Shown here piece by piece: positions 27,965 through 37,419 of a stretch of DNA of 64,000 bases. A program made the translations under genes and the position numbers. Every line of letters starts with the position of its first letter. The stretch's first letter is position 1. This DNA is from Lachnospiraceae bacterium (lineage in GTDB: Bacteria; Bacillota; Clostridia; Lachnospirales; Lachnospiraceae): NCBI GenBank assembly GCA_017624835.1, contig JAGAMG010000011.1, positions 1-64,000 on the forward strand, in the 5' to 3' direction. The notes under the pieces are model-generated. The model had not been told where the DNA came from. It was given only the letters and a program-made list of their open reading frames with translations, and did not search any database.

Positions 27965-27996
27965 AGCTCTTTCGGTTGTTCCAGCCGAAAGAACTC
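27965..27996 (-). terminator. terminator of the small gene at 28006
   Basis: CTTTCGGCTG pairs with AACCGAAAG plus flanking bases and is followed on the minus strand by CTTTTCTTTT. Confidence 0.7.
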
Positions 27997-28005
27997 TTTA
28001 ACTTT

Positions 28006-28215
28006 TTATTTTTTGCATAAATGAAATTTATTCTCAAAGAATACCACGATATCCTTTTCCCCCGTATTCAGGTACTCCTCCGTCCATTTGACTATCATAT
28101 TGGCAATGTCATCATTTGGCAAAAAGGAAAGGGGCTGTAATGTTTCTTTTACCCCATACATCCGTGCTAAAATAATTGCAATTTTTAGTTTCTCCTGGTC
28201 TGCATTCGTATTCAT
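28006..28215 (-). CDS. small protein of the unknown three-member family (copy 3)
   Basis: The 69-residue protein (MNTNADQEKLKIAIILARMY then GVKETLQPLSFLPNDDIANM, WTEEYLNTGEKDIVVFFENKF) differs from copy 2 at only about a dozen positions, so one arose by recent duplication. It precedes the VPKTG protein gene but is separated from it by its own terminator and by promoter C. Function unknown. Confidence 0.65.
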   Translation of the reverse strand: MNTNADQEKLKIAIILARMYGVKETLQPLSFLPNDDIANMIVKWTEEYLNTGEKDIVVFFENKFHLCKK

Positions 28216-28309
28216 AGTATCTTATCTCCCGTACTTTTTATATGCTAAACCTATTTCAACACAAAATCTACCAATGAGGTTTCCAAAAAAAAGTAAAGTT
28301 CATCAATTT

Positions 28310-29521
28310 TTACTTTATCTCAATTCCCAAAAGCTGACCAATATCCAGAAACTTCTCCGGAAACACCTTTGTAATTGCTTCTTGGAGATGCTTTTTATCA
28401 TAATCTTTACGTTTCATAAAACTATATAATAGTTGTTCTCCCGGATTCGTAGGATAAGGATAAATCTGTGCAACTGTCAACAAATCCTCCACTTCACTAA
28501 CAGTACATTTCATAAGGAAACACCAATAAATCAGATAGCTTCTGTTTTTTTGCAGATACTCCCGCCTTTTCTTCTGCCATAGTTCTTTATTCATCCCCTG
28601 TAAGGACTTAAAATGGCGAAGCTCAGAAAGCTTCTTGGCATCCGCTCCAATATCATCACGCATTTGAACCGATATTTCTTTCATCCATTGCCCTTTTGCA
28701 TGTTCTGCATTAGTGACAATTTTCTGTTCTCTCCGCTCAACTGCTTCTGTTGCCTTTTTCCATATCAGCTGTAAGAAAAAGTCCTCAAAATCCCCCACAT
28801 CATTTCTCAACTGCAAAAGCTTTAAATCTTCTTTGATACAGTTATCACTTAAGCGTTGATAATTCTTACATAATTCCTCTCTCTCATAAATATTTTGCAC
28901 CACTTCCTCTAATTGGGGCTGCCAGAATGATAAAAACTGCTTTTCGCATATTCTCTTCTTTACATCAACTTCCCCATTATAGCTCTCATAATCCATACAA
29001 GTACGAATCACAATATCTGTTTTTGCAATCAAATTCTTAAGTGTCTTATCCGTTATATTTTGGAAACGATTCTCAATTAAGTCCGCCAAAAAATACCCTT
29101 CCGGCTCCGCATAAATATTTATCTCCACTGCTTCCAGCGCATTCAAATGCACCAAGTTTAAAATATCAGAAATAATTACATCCACCTGTTTTATCAGAAC
29201 CGGTTTCTGCCACCTACTGACATCACATTTCGGCTCAAAATAACCGCACACTTTCGGTTCCTGCACAACGTGCTCATTGATAATAACCGGAATGTAACTG
29301 CCCTCGCACTCTGTATCCTCAACCCACTGAACATTTTGTTCCTCAAAATCACAAAAATCTTCTTCATATAAATCATAAGTACAGATATCACTTACAGACA
29401 TCTGCGATGAATTTCCCCAATACAAAACCTGTATTTTGGAATCCGAAAACTTCTGTATAGTAACCAATAATTTCTGTTCATAACCACCAATACTGTCTCT
29501 TGTAATCATCGTTTTATCCAT
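28310..29521 (-). CDS. hypothetical cytoplasmic protein, 403 residues
   Basis: The protein has no signal peptide or membrane segment. The first 130 residues look beta-rich, with two Cys-containing stretches (SVSDICTYDLYEEDFCDF and EPKVCGYFEPKCDVSRW). The rest is helical with basic patches (LWQKKRREYLQKNRSYLIYW). I do not recognise a family. It lies alone between the small gene at 28006 and the MNT-HEPN pair and is as AT-rich as the island around it. Confidence 0.6.
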   Translation of the reverse strand: MDKTMITRDSIGGYEQKLLVTIQKFSDSKIQVLYWGNSSQMSVSDICTYDLYEEDFCDFEEQNVQWVEDTECEGSYIPVIINEHVVQEPKVCGYFEPKCDVSRWQKPVLIKQVDVIISDILNLVHLNALEAVEINIYAEPEGYFLADLIENRFQNITDKTLKNLIAKTDIVIRTCMDYESYNGEVDVKKRICEKQFLSFWQPQLEEVVQNIYEREELCKNYQRLSDNCIKEDLKLLQLRNDVGDFEDFFLQLIWKKATEAVERREQKIVTNAEHAKGQWMKEISVQMRDDIGADAKKLSELRHFKSLQGMNKELWQKKRREYLQKNRSYLIYWCFLMKCTVSEVEDLLTVAQIYPYPTNPGEQLLYSFMKRKDYDKKHLQEAITKVFPEKFLDIGQLLGIEIK

Positions 29522-29707
29522 TCACTATTTATAAAATCGGCAAATTTCCTTTTCATACACCCAAGCCCCATCAAATATTTTAAGTATATTAATTTTGCTA
29601 TATGTTGTCAATTCACGTGCTACCTTATCCAAAATAAGATTTTCTGCCTTTTAAAGTTAGTTGTGTAATAAAAATCACATAGGTTTCTGCAAAATTTTCC
29701 ACTTTCT

Positions 29708-29768
29708 CAAAAAAATCCCACTACCTACATCTCTGTAAATAGTGGGACAAAAATCTTATATCAGCATA
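29708..29768. repeat. 61-bp direct repeat, copy 1 (contains terminator hairpin)
   Basis: The 61 bp match 30672-30732 with two mismatches. The core CCCACTA with TAGTGGG forms a terminator hairpin with an A/T tract on both sides. On the minus strand the repeat starts inside a reading frame ending DMLI, parallel to VCMLI at copy 2, so it duplicates the 3' end and terminator of the gene at 30720. The two copies enclose the MNT-HEPN pair. Confidence 0.75.
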
Positions 29769-29808
29769 TCTTTGATTGATGGCTTCTGGTAAGTTTTGAG
29801 ACGGTAAT

Positions 29809-30219
29809 TCACTTATCTTTCTGTAAACAATATTCCTCCACCAACTTGATTATCTCTCCTGCCGTTTCAATCTGCTCCACAGCCTCTTCCCTGCTTGCCA
29901 CATAAAAATCATCATAATCACTAGCATGTCTTATTTCTTCTGCTTCGGCAATCTTCCTACCTATCTCGCGTGGAAATATTTCCGTCTTAACATAATTTTT
30001 ATTAAAATTGGCTAAAGCATCTTTATGTTTTTTATATGCATTCCCTGCCAAAGCGTGTACAGCTGAAATAGCATGATATATTGCATAGTACGCTCTATTA
30101 TTTGCGCCGCGATATTCCTGAGCCTCCAATAAAATATTAGCAGAATTTAAGTCACTTTTAGCAGTTTCAATTCTATATTTTACCAAATCTTCTAACGTTC
30201 CCTCTCCACTATGCTGCAT
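29809..30219 (-). CDS. HEPN-domain toxin (HepT-like)
   Basis: The 136-residue protein is all-helical, with the HEPN signature NNRAYYAIYHAISAV (Arg and His of the RX4-6H ribonuclease motif). An ATG ending at 30219 is chosen over a TTG one codon earlier. HEPN proteins cleave RNA and are held in check by their MNT partner. The start overlaps the end of the MNT gene, so the two are made together; the MNT antitoxin is translated first. The family resembles HepT of the MntA/HepT systems. Confidence 0.87.
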   Translation of the reverse strand: MQHSGEGTLEDLVKYRIETAKSDLNSANILLEAQEYRGANNRAYYAIYHAISAVHALAGNAYKKHKDALANFNKNYVKTEIFPREIGRKIAEAEEIRHASDYDDFYVASREEAVEQIETAGEIIKLVEEYCLQKDK

Positions 30220-30550
30220 CAAACAAAGTCACTCCTTCCTTCTTTATATTAGAATAAAAAGGATAAACCCCTACCCACTTGGAAAAATGCTCTTTATTTT
30301 TAGCAATTGGCTTTATATCAAGGTCATGTTCCATATTAAAATCATAAGTCATACCTGATAAATCGTGACGATATTCCTTAATATCCATATCCGGCAAATC
30401 CAGCAAAATCATAATATCAACATCTGAATCCGCAGTATTATCGCCCCTTGCATATGAACCATATAATATAACAGTCTTTAAATGCCTGCCATATACTTTA
30501 TGCAAAGCTTCTGTGTATTGCATTAATAATGCTTGTAATGAGGTGGACAT
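30209..30550 (-). CDS. MNT-domain nucleotidyltransferase antitoxin (MntA-like)
   Basis: The 113-residue protein has the minimal nucleotidyltransferase motif VILYGSYARGDNTADSDVDI (GSxARG with DSDVD). In studied MntA/HepT pairs this enzyme AMPylates a Tyr of the HEPN toxin and silences it; the HEPN protein here has Tyr-rich sequence near its active site. An AAGGAGG ribosome binding site precedes the ATG, and promoter TTGCAA-N18-TATAAT lies upstream. Confidence 0.88.
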   Translation of the reverse strand: MSTSLQALLMQYTEALHKVYGRHLKTVILYGSYARGDNTADSDVDIMILLDLPDMDIKEYRHDLSGMTYDFNMEHDLDIKPIAKNKEHFSKWVGVYPFYSNIKKEGVTLFDAA

Positions 30551-30603
30551 ATGGAACCTCCTTTCTTTTTTGGCTTACAAAATTCATGTATTCTTTCGTT
30601 TAT

Positions 30604-30633
30604 ATTATATATTACTTTTCTATATTCTTGCAA
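30604..30633 (-). promoter_or_regulatory. promoter of the MNT-HEPN operon
   Basis: TTGCAA (30628-30633) and TATAAT (30604-30609), 18 bp apart on the minus strand. The 19 bases at 30616-30634 are identical to those at the vapB promoter. Confidence 0.55.
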
Positions 30634-30671
30634 TAGAAATGATTTCATCCATTTTTTCTATAAATTTTTCA

Positions 30672-30732
30672 CAAAAAAATCCCACTACCTACATCGCTGT
30701 AAATAGTGGGACGAAAATCTTATATCAGCATA
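30672..30732. repeat. 61-bp direct repeat, copy 2 (contains terminator hairpin)
   Basis: Copy of 29708-29768 with 59 of 61 identical bases. It covers the last codons of the gene at 30720 and its CCCACTA/TAGTGGG terminator. Confidence 0.75.
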
Positions 30733-30899
30733 CAAACCTCAACATCAATGTCATTCCATTGATTATGCCGCAGGTATGCACCATAACTTTTTCTGTATTC
30801 TTCTGCTTTCTCAAAATCAAGCTTTATACTAAATAAATAGCACTCGCCTATCTTTGGTTCAAAGCAGCCTGTGTAGCATAAAACAATCTTTTTTATCAT
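30720..30899 (-). CDS. small hypothetical protein, 59 residues
   Basis: From the ATG ending at 30899 (MIKKIVLCYTGCFEPKIGEC), with GGGGGAA upstream, this reads LFSIKLDFEKAEEYRKSYGAYLRH-type helical sequence and ends VEVCMLI. Three Cys lie near the N terminus. No known domain. Its 3' end and terminator are present again downstream of the HEPN gene. Confidence 0.5.
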   Translation of the reverse strand: MIKKIVLCYTGCFEPKIGECYLFSIKLDFEKAEEYRKSYGAYLRHNQWNDIDVEVCMLI

Positions 30900-30995
30900 G
30901 CAAAGCACTTCCCCCAACAGCATCCACCCTTCTTTTTTTATGATGACTGCTTAATACCCAGCCGAAAAAAAGAAAAGCAGAAGCAATCGCTCCTG

Positions 30996-31313
30996 CTAAT
31001 TTACAAGACCTAGTTCTCGAAACGCTTCAAGAACTATTTTCTCTTTCTCTGATTTCACATCTTCTACAACCGTCACTGCTTGTGACCGTTCAAAAGATTT
31101 CAAGCCACATTTAGCTTTGACTTGTGAAATCGTCGATTTGCTAATTTGGATACCATAACGTTCCTTCACATATCTCTGAATGGATGTATACGATATAGTA
31201 TCGATGTCGTCACAGTCTGCCTGATACTGATTCGTGTCAAGTATCAGCGCAAACTCGTTTTTAAACACCGCCAAATTCCAATCTCGGACGGTGTTCGACG
31301 CTTGTGACTCTAG
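30996..31313 (-). pseudogene. gene fragment abutting the tmRNA 3' end
   Basis: The frame continues upstream into the tmRNA gene, so its apparent start (ATG at 31373) is not real. The remaining 105 residues include ISYTSIQRYVKERYGIQISK then STISQVKAKCGLKSFER, a helix-turn-helix-like stretch similar to the C-terminal extension of some clostridial 23S rRNA methyltransferases (RlmD/RumA). A fragment of a foreign gene fused to the end of ssrA is what integration at the tmRNA 3' end leaves behind. No intact start is visible. Confidence 0.45.
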
Positions 31314-31665
31314 TGGAGTAGACGGGAGTCGAACCCGTGTCCAAAAGCCCATTCCCTGTACTTCTACTATCATAGTCCGTTATCTTGGCAAAGCTCGCCT
31401 TTGCCTGTTCCCTCCTATATCAGGAAACGAACACCCTGATAAATTCGGTAGCTTCATAATACGCCCATGCGCGCAAAGCTTAACGCATGTCGTTTCTCAC
31501 ATAGTCGATGCCCGAATTCTAAAGTGTGAGTGCTCTAGGTCGGACAGCTGCCATTAGGCAGCGTATGCTAAATTATCTTCAGCGTTTAGTTTAATTGTGT
31601 GATTAACGTGTCACAACGGATAGCTTCTCCAGCTGCAAGACCCCTGTCGAAACCTTTACTACCCC
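31314..31665 (-). ncRNA. ssrA: transfer-messenger RNA
   Basis: The minus strand begins GGGGTAGTAAAGGTTTCGAC (start of tmRNA) and ends with T-arm ACGGGTTCGACTCCCGT and CTACTCCA; GGGGTAG and CTACTCC pair as the 7-bp acceptor stem. The tag frame reads GCTGAAGATAATTTAGCATA then CGCTGCCTAA, giving AEDNLAYAA before the stop. The length of 352 nt is normal. It tags proteins on stalled ribosomes together with SmpB, encoded 102 bases upstream. The 3' CCA is not encoded (CACTA follows). This end is the edge of the accessory island. Confidence 0.95.
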
Positions 31666-31767
31666 TTATATGGGTGCATATGCACCTGTTAGTAAAGGAA
31701 AAAATCTTACTTGCTTAGTATAGTGTAATAATCTTTTCCTGTCAAGCCTGCTCATTAATGCTTCACA

Positions 31768-32238
31768 TTAATAAAGATTTTTTACTTTAAAATCTTTTTC
31801 TGCCTCACGGCGCTGATCCTTTTTGGCAATGTCGGCTCTCTTGTCATAGAGCTTCTTACCACGGGCAAGACCAACTTCTACCTTGACTTTTCCCTCCTTA
31901 AAGTATACCTGTAGAGGTACCAAGGTATAACCCTTTTCTTTAATTTTTCCTAATAATTTATTGATTTCATAACGATGCATCAAAAGTTTTTTCACACGCA
32001 ATGGGTCTTTATTAAAAATATTGCCTTTTTCATAGGGACTCACATGCATACCATAAACAAATACTTCACTGTTTTCTATCCGAATAAAGGCCTCCTTTAT
32101 ACTGCACTTTCCCATGCGCATGGACTTTACTTCCGTACCATGAAGGGCAATGCCGGCCTCATAGGTTTCATCAATAAAATAATCATGAAATGCCTTTTTA
32201 TTATTGGCAATCATTTTCTGTGTTTCTTTTTTAGCCAT
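31768..32238 (-). CDS. smpB: SsrA-binding protein SmpB
   Basis: The start is the ATG ending at 32238 ([20 protein letters not shown]), which has GGGAGG six bases before it; the longer frame overlaps rnr. The 156-residue protein shows the family hallmarks [20 protein letters not shown], then [17 protein letters not shown], and the basic C terminus [19 protein letters not shown]. SmpB binds tmRNA and brings it to stalled ribosomes. It lies between rnr and ssrA, the usual order. Confidence 0.97.
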   Translation of the reverse strand: MAKKETQKMIANNKKAFHDYFIDETYEAGIALHGTEVKSMRMGKCSIKEAFIRIENSEVFVYGMHVSPYEKGNIFNKDPLRVKKLLMHRYEINKLLGKIKEKGYTLVPLQVYFKEGKVKVEVGLARGKKLYDKRADIAKKDQRREAEKDFKVKNLY

Positions 32239-32317
32239 AATCCTCCCAAGCCTTTCCCTGTCTCCAAAATCACAAAACCATTCTACCACAACTCTTTGGA
32301 CTGCGCTACACTCTCTT

Positions 32318-34483
32318 TTATTCGCATAAACTAAAATCAATGGTTCTGGTAATTCTGTCGCAGTCTTCTACACAAACTTTTACCGGCATTCCCAGCTTAA
32401 AGCATCTTCCGGTAGCATCCCCTACCATTTCGTAGGTGCTTTCATTGTAATAATAGTAATCACCGGGGATTTTTGATACATGCACAAGTCCTTCCACAGT
32501 ATTGGGAAGCTCCACATAAATCCCCCAAGCAGTAATACCGGAAACCACTCCGTCAAACACTTCCCCCAAGTGCTGTTCCATATATTGTACCTTTTTCAGC
32601 TTATCAGTCTCACGCTCTGCTTCATCCGCTCTTCGTTCCATCTTGGAGGAACGCTGTGCTACATCCGGTAAAATTCCTCGATAATGTGCTATTCTTTCCT
32701 CTTTCAGACGCCCCCTTAGCTGCTCTTTAATAATGCGGTGAATCTGCAAATCAGGATATCGCCTGATAGGAGAAGTAAAATGACAGTAATACTGACAAGC
32801 CAGACCGAAATGCCCGGAGCTTTCCACACTGTATTTTGCCTGCTTCATGCTGCGCAGTGCCAATCTGCTAATCATGGCTTCTTCCGGAGTTCCGGCAATC
32901 TTATCCAAAAGCTTCTGTATTTCCTTGGGATGAATTTCCTCACTTCCCACCTTGCTGCCTGTTTTACCCACAGTTTTCATATAATAACCAAAATTATGGA
33001 TAAATGTGGATAGTTTTTGCAGTTTTTCTGCATCCGGAACATCATGCACACGATACACGAAGGGCAGCTCCTGCCAATAAAAATGCTGTGCTACTGTCTC
33101 ATTGGCAGCCAACATAAAATCCTCAATGATATTGGTAGCTACATTGCGCTCGTAGGGCTTGATTTCCAAAGGCTTTCCTTCCTTATCCAAAATAATCTTA
33201 CACTCCGGGAAATCAAAATCAATGGAACCACGTTTTCTTCGTTTCTGACGAAGCAGTGCCGCAAGCTCCTCCATTAGCTTGAACATTGGTACAAGGTATG
33301 CGTAAACCTTATACTCCTCTTCCTTTTCTACAATACTCTCCTCTGTAAGAATATTTTTTACTGCGGTATAGGACATTCTCTGATTTACACGTATTACAGA
33401 CTCACAAATTTCATAATCCACAATTTCGCCCTTTTTATCAATGCTCATAAGACAGCTTAGTGCCAATCTATCCACACCGGCATTCAAGGAACAAATACCA
33501 TTGGACAGCGCATGGGGTAACATAGGAATCACTCTGTCCACCAAATATACGCTGGTGCCACGCTTCAAGGCCTCCCTATCCAGAGCAGAATTCTCCTGCA
33601 CATAGTTGGTTACATCCGCAATATGCACTCCAAGATGGTACAGCTTGCCATCAAAGCTAACGCTTACCGCATCATCCAAATCCTTGGCGTCCTCACCGTC
33701 AATGGTTACCATAGTCACGTCACGTAAGTCTCTTCTGCCTGCCATATCTGCCTCAGAAACCTCTTGCGCTACCCGCTCCACCTGATTCATGATTTTCTCA
33801 CCAAATTCTACCGGAAGCTCATAGCCTCTGACAATGGACATAATGTCTACTCCCGGGTCATTCACATGTCCCAGAATTTCAACCACCTTGCCCTCTGGGC
33901 TTTTGGTATCCGTACCGTAATCTGTAATTTCTACAACCACCTTATGCCCGGTCATGGCTCCCTTGGAACGCTCCTTGGGCACAAAAATATCCTGTGGCAG
34001 TTTGGTATTATCAGGAACCACAAATCCATAGTTATTCCGGGATTGTTCATAGGTTCCCACTACCTGAGTCATACCTCTGGAGATAATACGAATAACCTGT
34101 GCTTCCTGACGTTTCCCTTTTCCCGGTGGAAGAAGTGCAACTTGAACGGTATCCTTATGAAAAGCTCCACCCTGCTTGTCCTCGGGGATAAATAAGTCTT
34201 CTTCGCGCCCGTCAATTTCCACAAAGCCAAAGCCTCGGGCATTGCTGATAAAGGTACCTGTGAGGATGCTCCCATTGGACTTGATATATTTCCCCTTAGG
34301 TGTCTGCATGAGTTTGCCTTCTATTAACAGTTCTTGAAGGATTTCTCGGAAAACCTCCCGGTCTTCCTTAGAAACCTGTAAGAACATAGCCAGCTCTTTT
34401 TCCTTCATGGGGACATACATGCTGTCATTTACAAGGTCACATATTACTTTTTTTCTTTTATCTTTCATCTCTGAATTGCTCAT
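32318..34483 (-). CDS. rnr: ribonuclease R
   Basis: The chosen start (ATG ending 34483, [20 protein letters not shown]) has GGAG seven bases upstream. The 721-residue enzyme has an N-terminal HTH, two cold-shock domains ([19 protein letters not shown] is in the first), the RNB catalytic domain with the metal-binding Asp cluster [20 protein letters not shown], and a C-terminal S1 domain ([20 protein letters not shown]). It degrades structured RNA from the 3' end and takes part with tmRNA in clearing non-stop mRNA, which matches its position next to smpB. Confidence 0.97.
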   Translation of the reverse strand: MSNSEMKDKRKKVICDLVNDSMYVPMKEKELAMFLQVSKEDREVFREILQELLIEGKLMQTPKGKYIKSNGSILTGTFISNARGFGFVEIDGREEDLFIPEDKQGGAFHKDTVQVALLPPGKGKRQEAQVIRIISRGMTQVVGTYEQSRNNYGFVVPDNTKLPQDIFVPKERSKGAMTGHKVVVEITDYGTDTKSPEGKVVEILGHVNDPGVDIMSIVRGYELPVEFGEKIMNQVERVAQEVSEADMAGRRDLRDVTMVTIDGEDAKDLDDAVSVSFDGKLYHLGVHIADVTNYVQENSALDREALKRGTSVYLVDRVIPMLPHALSNGICSLNAGVDRLALSCLMSIDKKGEIVDYEICESVIRVNQRMSYTAVKNILTEESIVEKEEEYKVYAYLVPMFKLMEELAALLRQKRRKRGSIDFDFPECKIILDKEGKPLEIKPYERNVATNIIEDFMLAANETVAQHFYWQELPFVYRVHDVPDAEKLQKLSTFIHNFGYYMKTVGKTGSKVGSEEIHPKEIQKLLDKIAGTPEEAMISRLALRSMKQAKYSVESSGHFGLACQYYCHFTSPIRRYPDLQIHRIIKEQLRGRLKEERIAHYRGILPDVAQRSSKMERRADEAERETDKLKKVQYMEQHLGEVFDGVVSGITAWGIYVELPNTVEGLVHVSKIPGDYYYYNESTYEMVGDATGRCFKLGMPVKVCVEDCDRITRTIDFSLCE

Positions 34484-34574
34484 TGTTTTACTCCGTTGTT
34501 GCACTCATTCTTTGGTCTGTGGTTGAATGTTCCGCTCGCCTGGCGGCTCGCTGTCGCGATATTCGCCAAATAGA

Positions 34575-34604
34575 AAACACCCTTGCGCATTGCACAAGAG
34601 TGTT
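34575..34604 (-). terminator. hairpin between secG and rnr
   Basis: ACACTCTTG pairs with CAAGGGTGT and is followed on the minus strand by TTTTC; may limit transcription from secG into rnr. Confidence 0.5.
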
Positions 34605-34618
34605 CGTCATTCGTAATA

Positions 34619-34858
34619 TTAGAATACGTTTAAATTAAGTATTACCGCAAGACCCATAAATAATACCGCTAACCACTTGGTAATCTTTACAAGCATACCT
34701 TCCATGGAGCGTCCTTTATTCTTGCCCCAATAGCTCTCTGCTGCACCGCTGATAGAACCAAGTCCTGCGTGCTTACCTTCCTGCATTAATACTAACACTG
34801 TAAGTGCTATACATACTATGATAAAAATTATATTAATAACCATTCTCAATGCTTCCAT
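34619..34858 (-). CDS. secG: preprotein translocase subunit SecG
   Basis: Start at the ATG ending 34858 (MEALRMVINIIFIIVCIALT), with GGAGGTG in front. The 79-residue protein has two membrane helices (VINIIFIIVCIALTVLVLMQ and ITKWLAVLFMGLAVILNLNVF-like) joined by the conserved loop QEGKHAGLGSISGAAESYWG. It supports SecYEG-mediated export. It lies first in the secG-rnr-smpB-ssrA row. Confidence 0.95.
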   Translation of the reverse strand: MEALRMVINIIFIIVCIALTVLVLMQEGKHAGLGSISGAAESYWGKNKGRSMEGMLVKITKWLAVLFMGLAVILNLNVF

Positions 34859-34964
34859 TTCCACACCTCCTAATGTCAAGCATTATTGATTCTACCATAT
34901 TCTACATATAATTTCAACTGTTTTTTGTACAAATTCCTGTGCACTGAATTTCTATACACATAAG

Positions 34965-34992
34965 AAAAGCCCTGTCTTCCGACAAAGCTTTT
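34965..34992 (-). terminator. terminator after the opp operon
   Basis: AAAAGC-TTTGTC pairs with GACAGGGCTTTTC on the minus strand; modest stem followed by TTC. Confidence 0.45.
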
Positions 34993-34999
34993 ATTTCTT

Positions 35000-35416
35000 T
35001 TAATTCACAACCCACACTACCAGCGCAGGAATCAAAAACAACAATCCACAGACCACATCTCCCAACAATCTGCAAAACATTCTCTCATCATCATCCAACT
35101 CCGCAAAGGAAATGATTTTCTCATCCGCGTAATCAACAATATCCTTTGTCACATGGCGCTTCTTCTTTTTGTCCGATTTTGCGGTATGGTCAACCTTCAT
35201 ACCATCCAGACGCAGGTATTGAAACCACGCCAGCATGAAAAAAAATACTCCCACTACCAAAAAGGCATCTCTTACCACAGAAAAAACCTTTTCCAAGTTA
35301 ATAAAACGATTCCATAGCAGGGCTAACACCAATGCTATGGAAATCTTTGTGGCACACTGATAAACAGTGGGACGAATCATATATGGTTGAAATATTTTTA
35401 TAATCTTCTTTATCAT
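35000..35416 (-). CDS. small membrane protein at the end of the opp operon
   Basis: A 138-residue protein with three hydrophobic segments (YQCATKISIALVLALLW, VVRDAFLVVGVFFFMLAWFQ and LGDVVCGLLFLIPALVVWVV) and a basic cytoplasmic loop with KKKKRHVTKDIVDYADEK. It follows oppF by nine bases and so is co-transcribed with the transporter. No named family recognised. Confidence 0.65.
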   Translation of the reverse strand: MIKKIIKIFQPYMIRPTVYQCATKISIALVLALLWNRFINLEKVFSVVRDAFLVVGVFFFMLAWFQYLRLDGMKVDHTAKSDKKKKRHVTKDIVDYADEKIISFAELDDDERMFCRLLGDVVCGLLFLIPALVVWVVN

Positions 35417-35425
35417 TTCAATCCC

Positions 35426-36355
35426 TTATATTTCTTTTCTGTACTGCTCTAATTCCTTCTGATTACCGTATACAAAATGTCCGGGAAGGATTTCCTCCCA
35501 TACAGGCTTGTCTACGCTGTAATCATGGATGGAAGGGTCATATACCAAAAGCTTCTTTGCTTTCTCCAGCTTAGGATCCGGAATGGGCACTGCGGAAAGC
35601 AGGGCTTTGGTGTAAGGGTGGAAGGGATGCAGGAACAGTTCTTCTGCTTCTGCCAATTCCACAATTCTTCCTTTGTGAATAACGGCAATACGATCTGAAA
35701 TAAATCTTACTACGGACAAATCATGCGCAATGAACAAATAGGTCAGACCTCTGGTACGCTTTAATTCATTTAACAGATTCAGTACCTGTGCACGAATGGA
35801 AACATCCAAAGCAGAAATGGGCTCGTCTGCTACTACGAATTCAGGTTCCATAATCAATGCTCTTGCGATACCGATACGCTGTCTCTGTCCACCGGAAAAC
35901 TCATGAGGGAAACGGGAAGCAAATTCAGGTAACAATCCCACCTCACGAAGTGCGGACTCTACCTTTGCCATTCTCTCCTGCTCATCCTTGTACAAATGGT
36001 GGTTAATCAAGCCTTCAGAAACAATATAATCAACCTTCGCTCTTTCATTCAAAGATGCCAAAGGATCCTGGAAAATCATCTGACATTTCTTGATAACCTC
36101 CAAATCCAATTCCTTGGAAATCTTGCCACTGATGCGCTGTCCTTTAAATAAAATCTCTCCTGCAGAAACAGGATTGATTCTGGTAATGGCACGACCAATA
36201 GTGGTCTTACCGGACCCGGACTCTCCTACCAGTGAAAATGTCTCCCCTTTGTAGATATCAAAATTAACATGGTCAACTGCCACAAATTTCTTTTTGCCGT
36301 GACCAAAGGTAATCTGTAAGTCCTTTAATTCAATCAATTTTTCTTTATTCTGCAT
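35426..36355 (-). CDS. oppF: oligopeptide ABC transporter ATP-binding protein
   Basis: The 309-residue ATPase has Walker A GESGSGKT, signature FSGGQRQR, Walker [13 protein letters not shown] and the H-loop IAHDLSVV. The C-terminal oligo/dipeptide domain ([20 protein letters not shown]) identifies the OppF class. It pairs with OppD to power peptide import and follows it by six bases. Confidence 0.94.
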   Translation of the reverse strand: MQNKEKLIELKDLQITFGHGKKKFVAVDHVNFDIYKGETFSLVGESGSGKTTIGRAITRINPVSAGEILFKGQRISGKISKELDLEVIKKCQMIFQDPLASLNERAKVDYIVSEGLINHHLYKDEQERMAKVESALREVGLLPEFASRFPHEFSGGQRQRIGIARALIMEPEFVVADEPISALDVSIRAQVLNLLNELKRTRGLTYLFIAHDLSVVRFISDRIAVIHKGRIVELAEAEELFLHPFHPYTKALLSAVPIPDPKLEKAKKLLVYDPSIHDYSVDKPVWEEILPGHFVYGNQKELEQYRKEI

Positions 36356-36361
36356 GCCAAG

Positions 36362-37402
36362 TTACCCTCTTTCTTCCATTTTTGCACGCAGCTGTCGAAT
36401 TGATTTAGGCTGCTCTATTTTAGGGGATCTGGGGTCAAGATACCAGGTCTTTGCTTTATGAGTAGGAGTAATCTCAAAATAAGGAGGCTCCTCCTCAAAA
36501 TCAATTGCCAATGCCTGCTTATTTCTTGGTGCAAATGCATCACCCTTGATTTCATTAAATAGATTCGGAGGGGTACCCTCTATGGTAGGCAATGCTTCTC
36601 CCTTTAAACCAAGCTGAGGCAGGGAGGACAATAATGCCCAGGTATAAGGATGCCATGCATCGTAGAAAATTTCTTCTACAGTACCAAACTCTACAATCTG
36701 ACCTGCATACATAACAGCAACTCTGTCTGCTACGTTAGCTACAACTCCCAAGTCATGGGTAATGTAAACTACCGTCATTTTCAATTCCTGCTGAAGCTCA
36801 CGAATCAAATTCAGAATCTGCGCCTGAATGGTAACATCCAGTGCAGTGGTAGGTTCATCACAAATTAAAATATCGGGATGGCAGGCAACTGCGATAGCAA
36901 TTACCACACGCTGTCTCATACCACCGGAAAACTCGTGAGGATACTGATTATAACGGCGCTCAGGGTCAGGAATACCTACCTTTGCCAGCATCTCTAAAGC
37001 TAATTTCTTAGCTTCCGGTCCCTTAATTCCCTGATTCAATTCAATACTTTCCTGAATCTGCTGTCCGACCTTCTTCAGGGGATTCAAAGAAGTCATTGGA
37101 TCCTGCATTACCATGGAAATCTTCTTTCCACGAATCTGCATCCACTCCTTCTCTGTGGTATATTTTGCCAAATCAATTCCATCATACATAATGGAACCAC
37201 CGGTAATCTTACCATTGGCATCCAACATACCTAAAAAGGATTTTGTAAATACGGACTTACCGGAACCGGACTCTCCTACAATTGCAAGAGTTTCTCCCTG
37301 ATATAAATCCAAAGAACATTTACGAATAGCGGATAACACTCTACCACGTAAACTGAATTGGATTTCTACGTCTTTTGCAGACAATATTGGTTCTTTTGTC
37401 AT
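36362..37402 (-). CDS. oppD: oligopeptide ABC transporter ATP-binding protein
   Basis: Start at the ATG ending 37402 ([20 protein letters not shown]) because GGAGGAGC lies upstream of it. The 346-residue ATPase has Walker A GESGSGKS, signature FSGGMRQR, Walker [12 protein letters not shown] and the H-loop ITHDLGVV. The C terminus has [13 protein letters not shown] and [10 protein letters not shown], as in OppD. Possible alternative start five codons earlier. Confidence 0.94.
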   Translation of the reverse strand: MTKEPILSAKDVEIQFSLRGRVLSAIRKCSLDLYQGETLAIVGESGSGKSVFTKSFLGMLDANGKITGGSIMYDGIDLAKYTTEKEWMQIRGKKISMVMQDPMTSLNPLKKVGQQIQESIELNQGIKGPEAKKLALEMLAKVGIPDPERRYNQYPHEFSGGMRQRVVIAIAVACHPDILICDEPTTALDVTIQAQILNLIRELQQELKMTVVYITHDLGVVANVADRVAVMYAGQIVEFGTVEEIFYDAWHPYTWALLSSLPQLGLKGEALPTIEGTPPNLFNEIKGDAFAPRNKQALAIDFEEEPPYFEITPTHKAKTWYLDPRSPKIEQPKSIRQLRAKMEERG

Positions 37403-37419
37403 AACGTGCTCCTCCATTC

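Noticed and set aside
27831..28037. N-terminal extension of the VPKTG surface protein
   Set aside because: The extension overlaps promoter C, a terminator and the end of the small gene at 28006; the internal ATG has a proper ribosome binding site and signal peptide.
31314..31373. ATG start at 31373 for the frame ending at 30996
   Set aside because: These codons are the 3' end of tmRNA, a functional RNA; the ATG is accidental.
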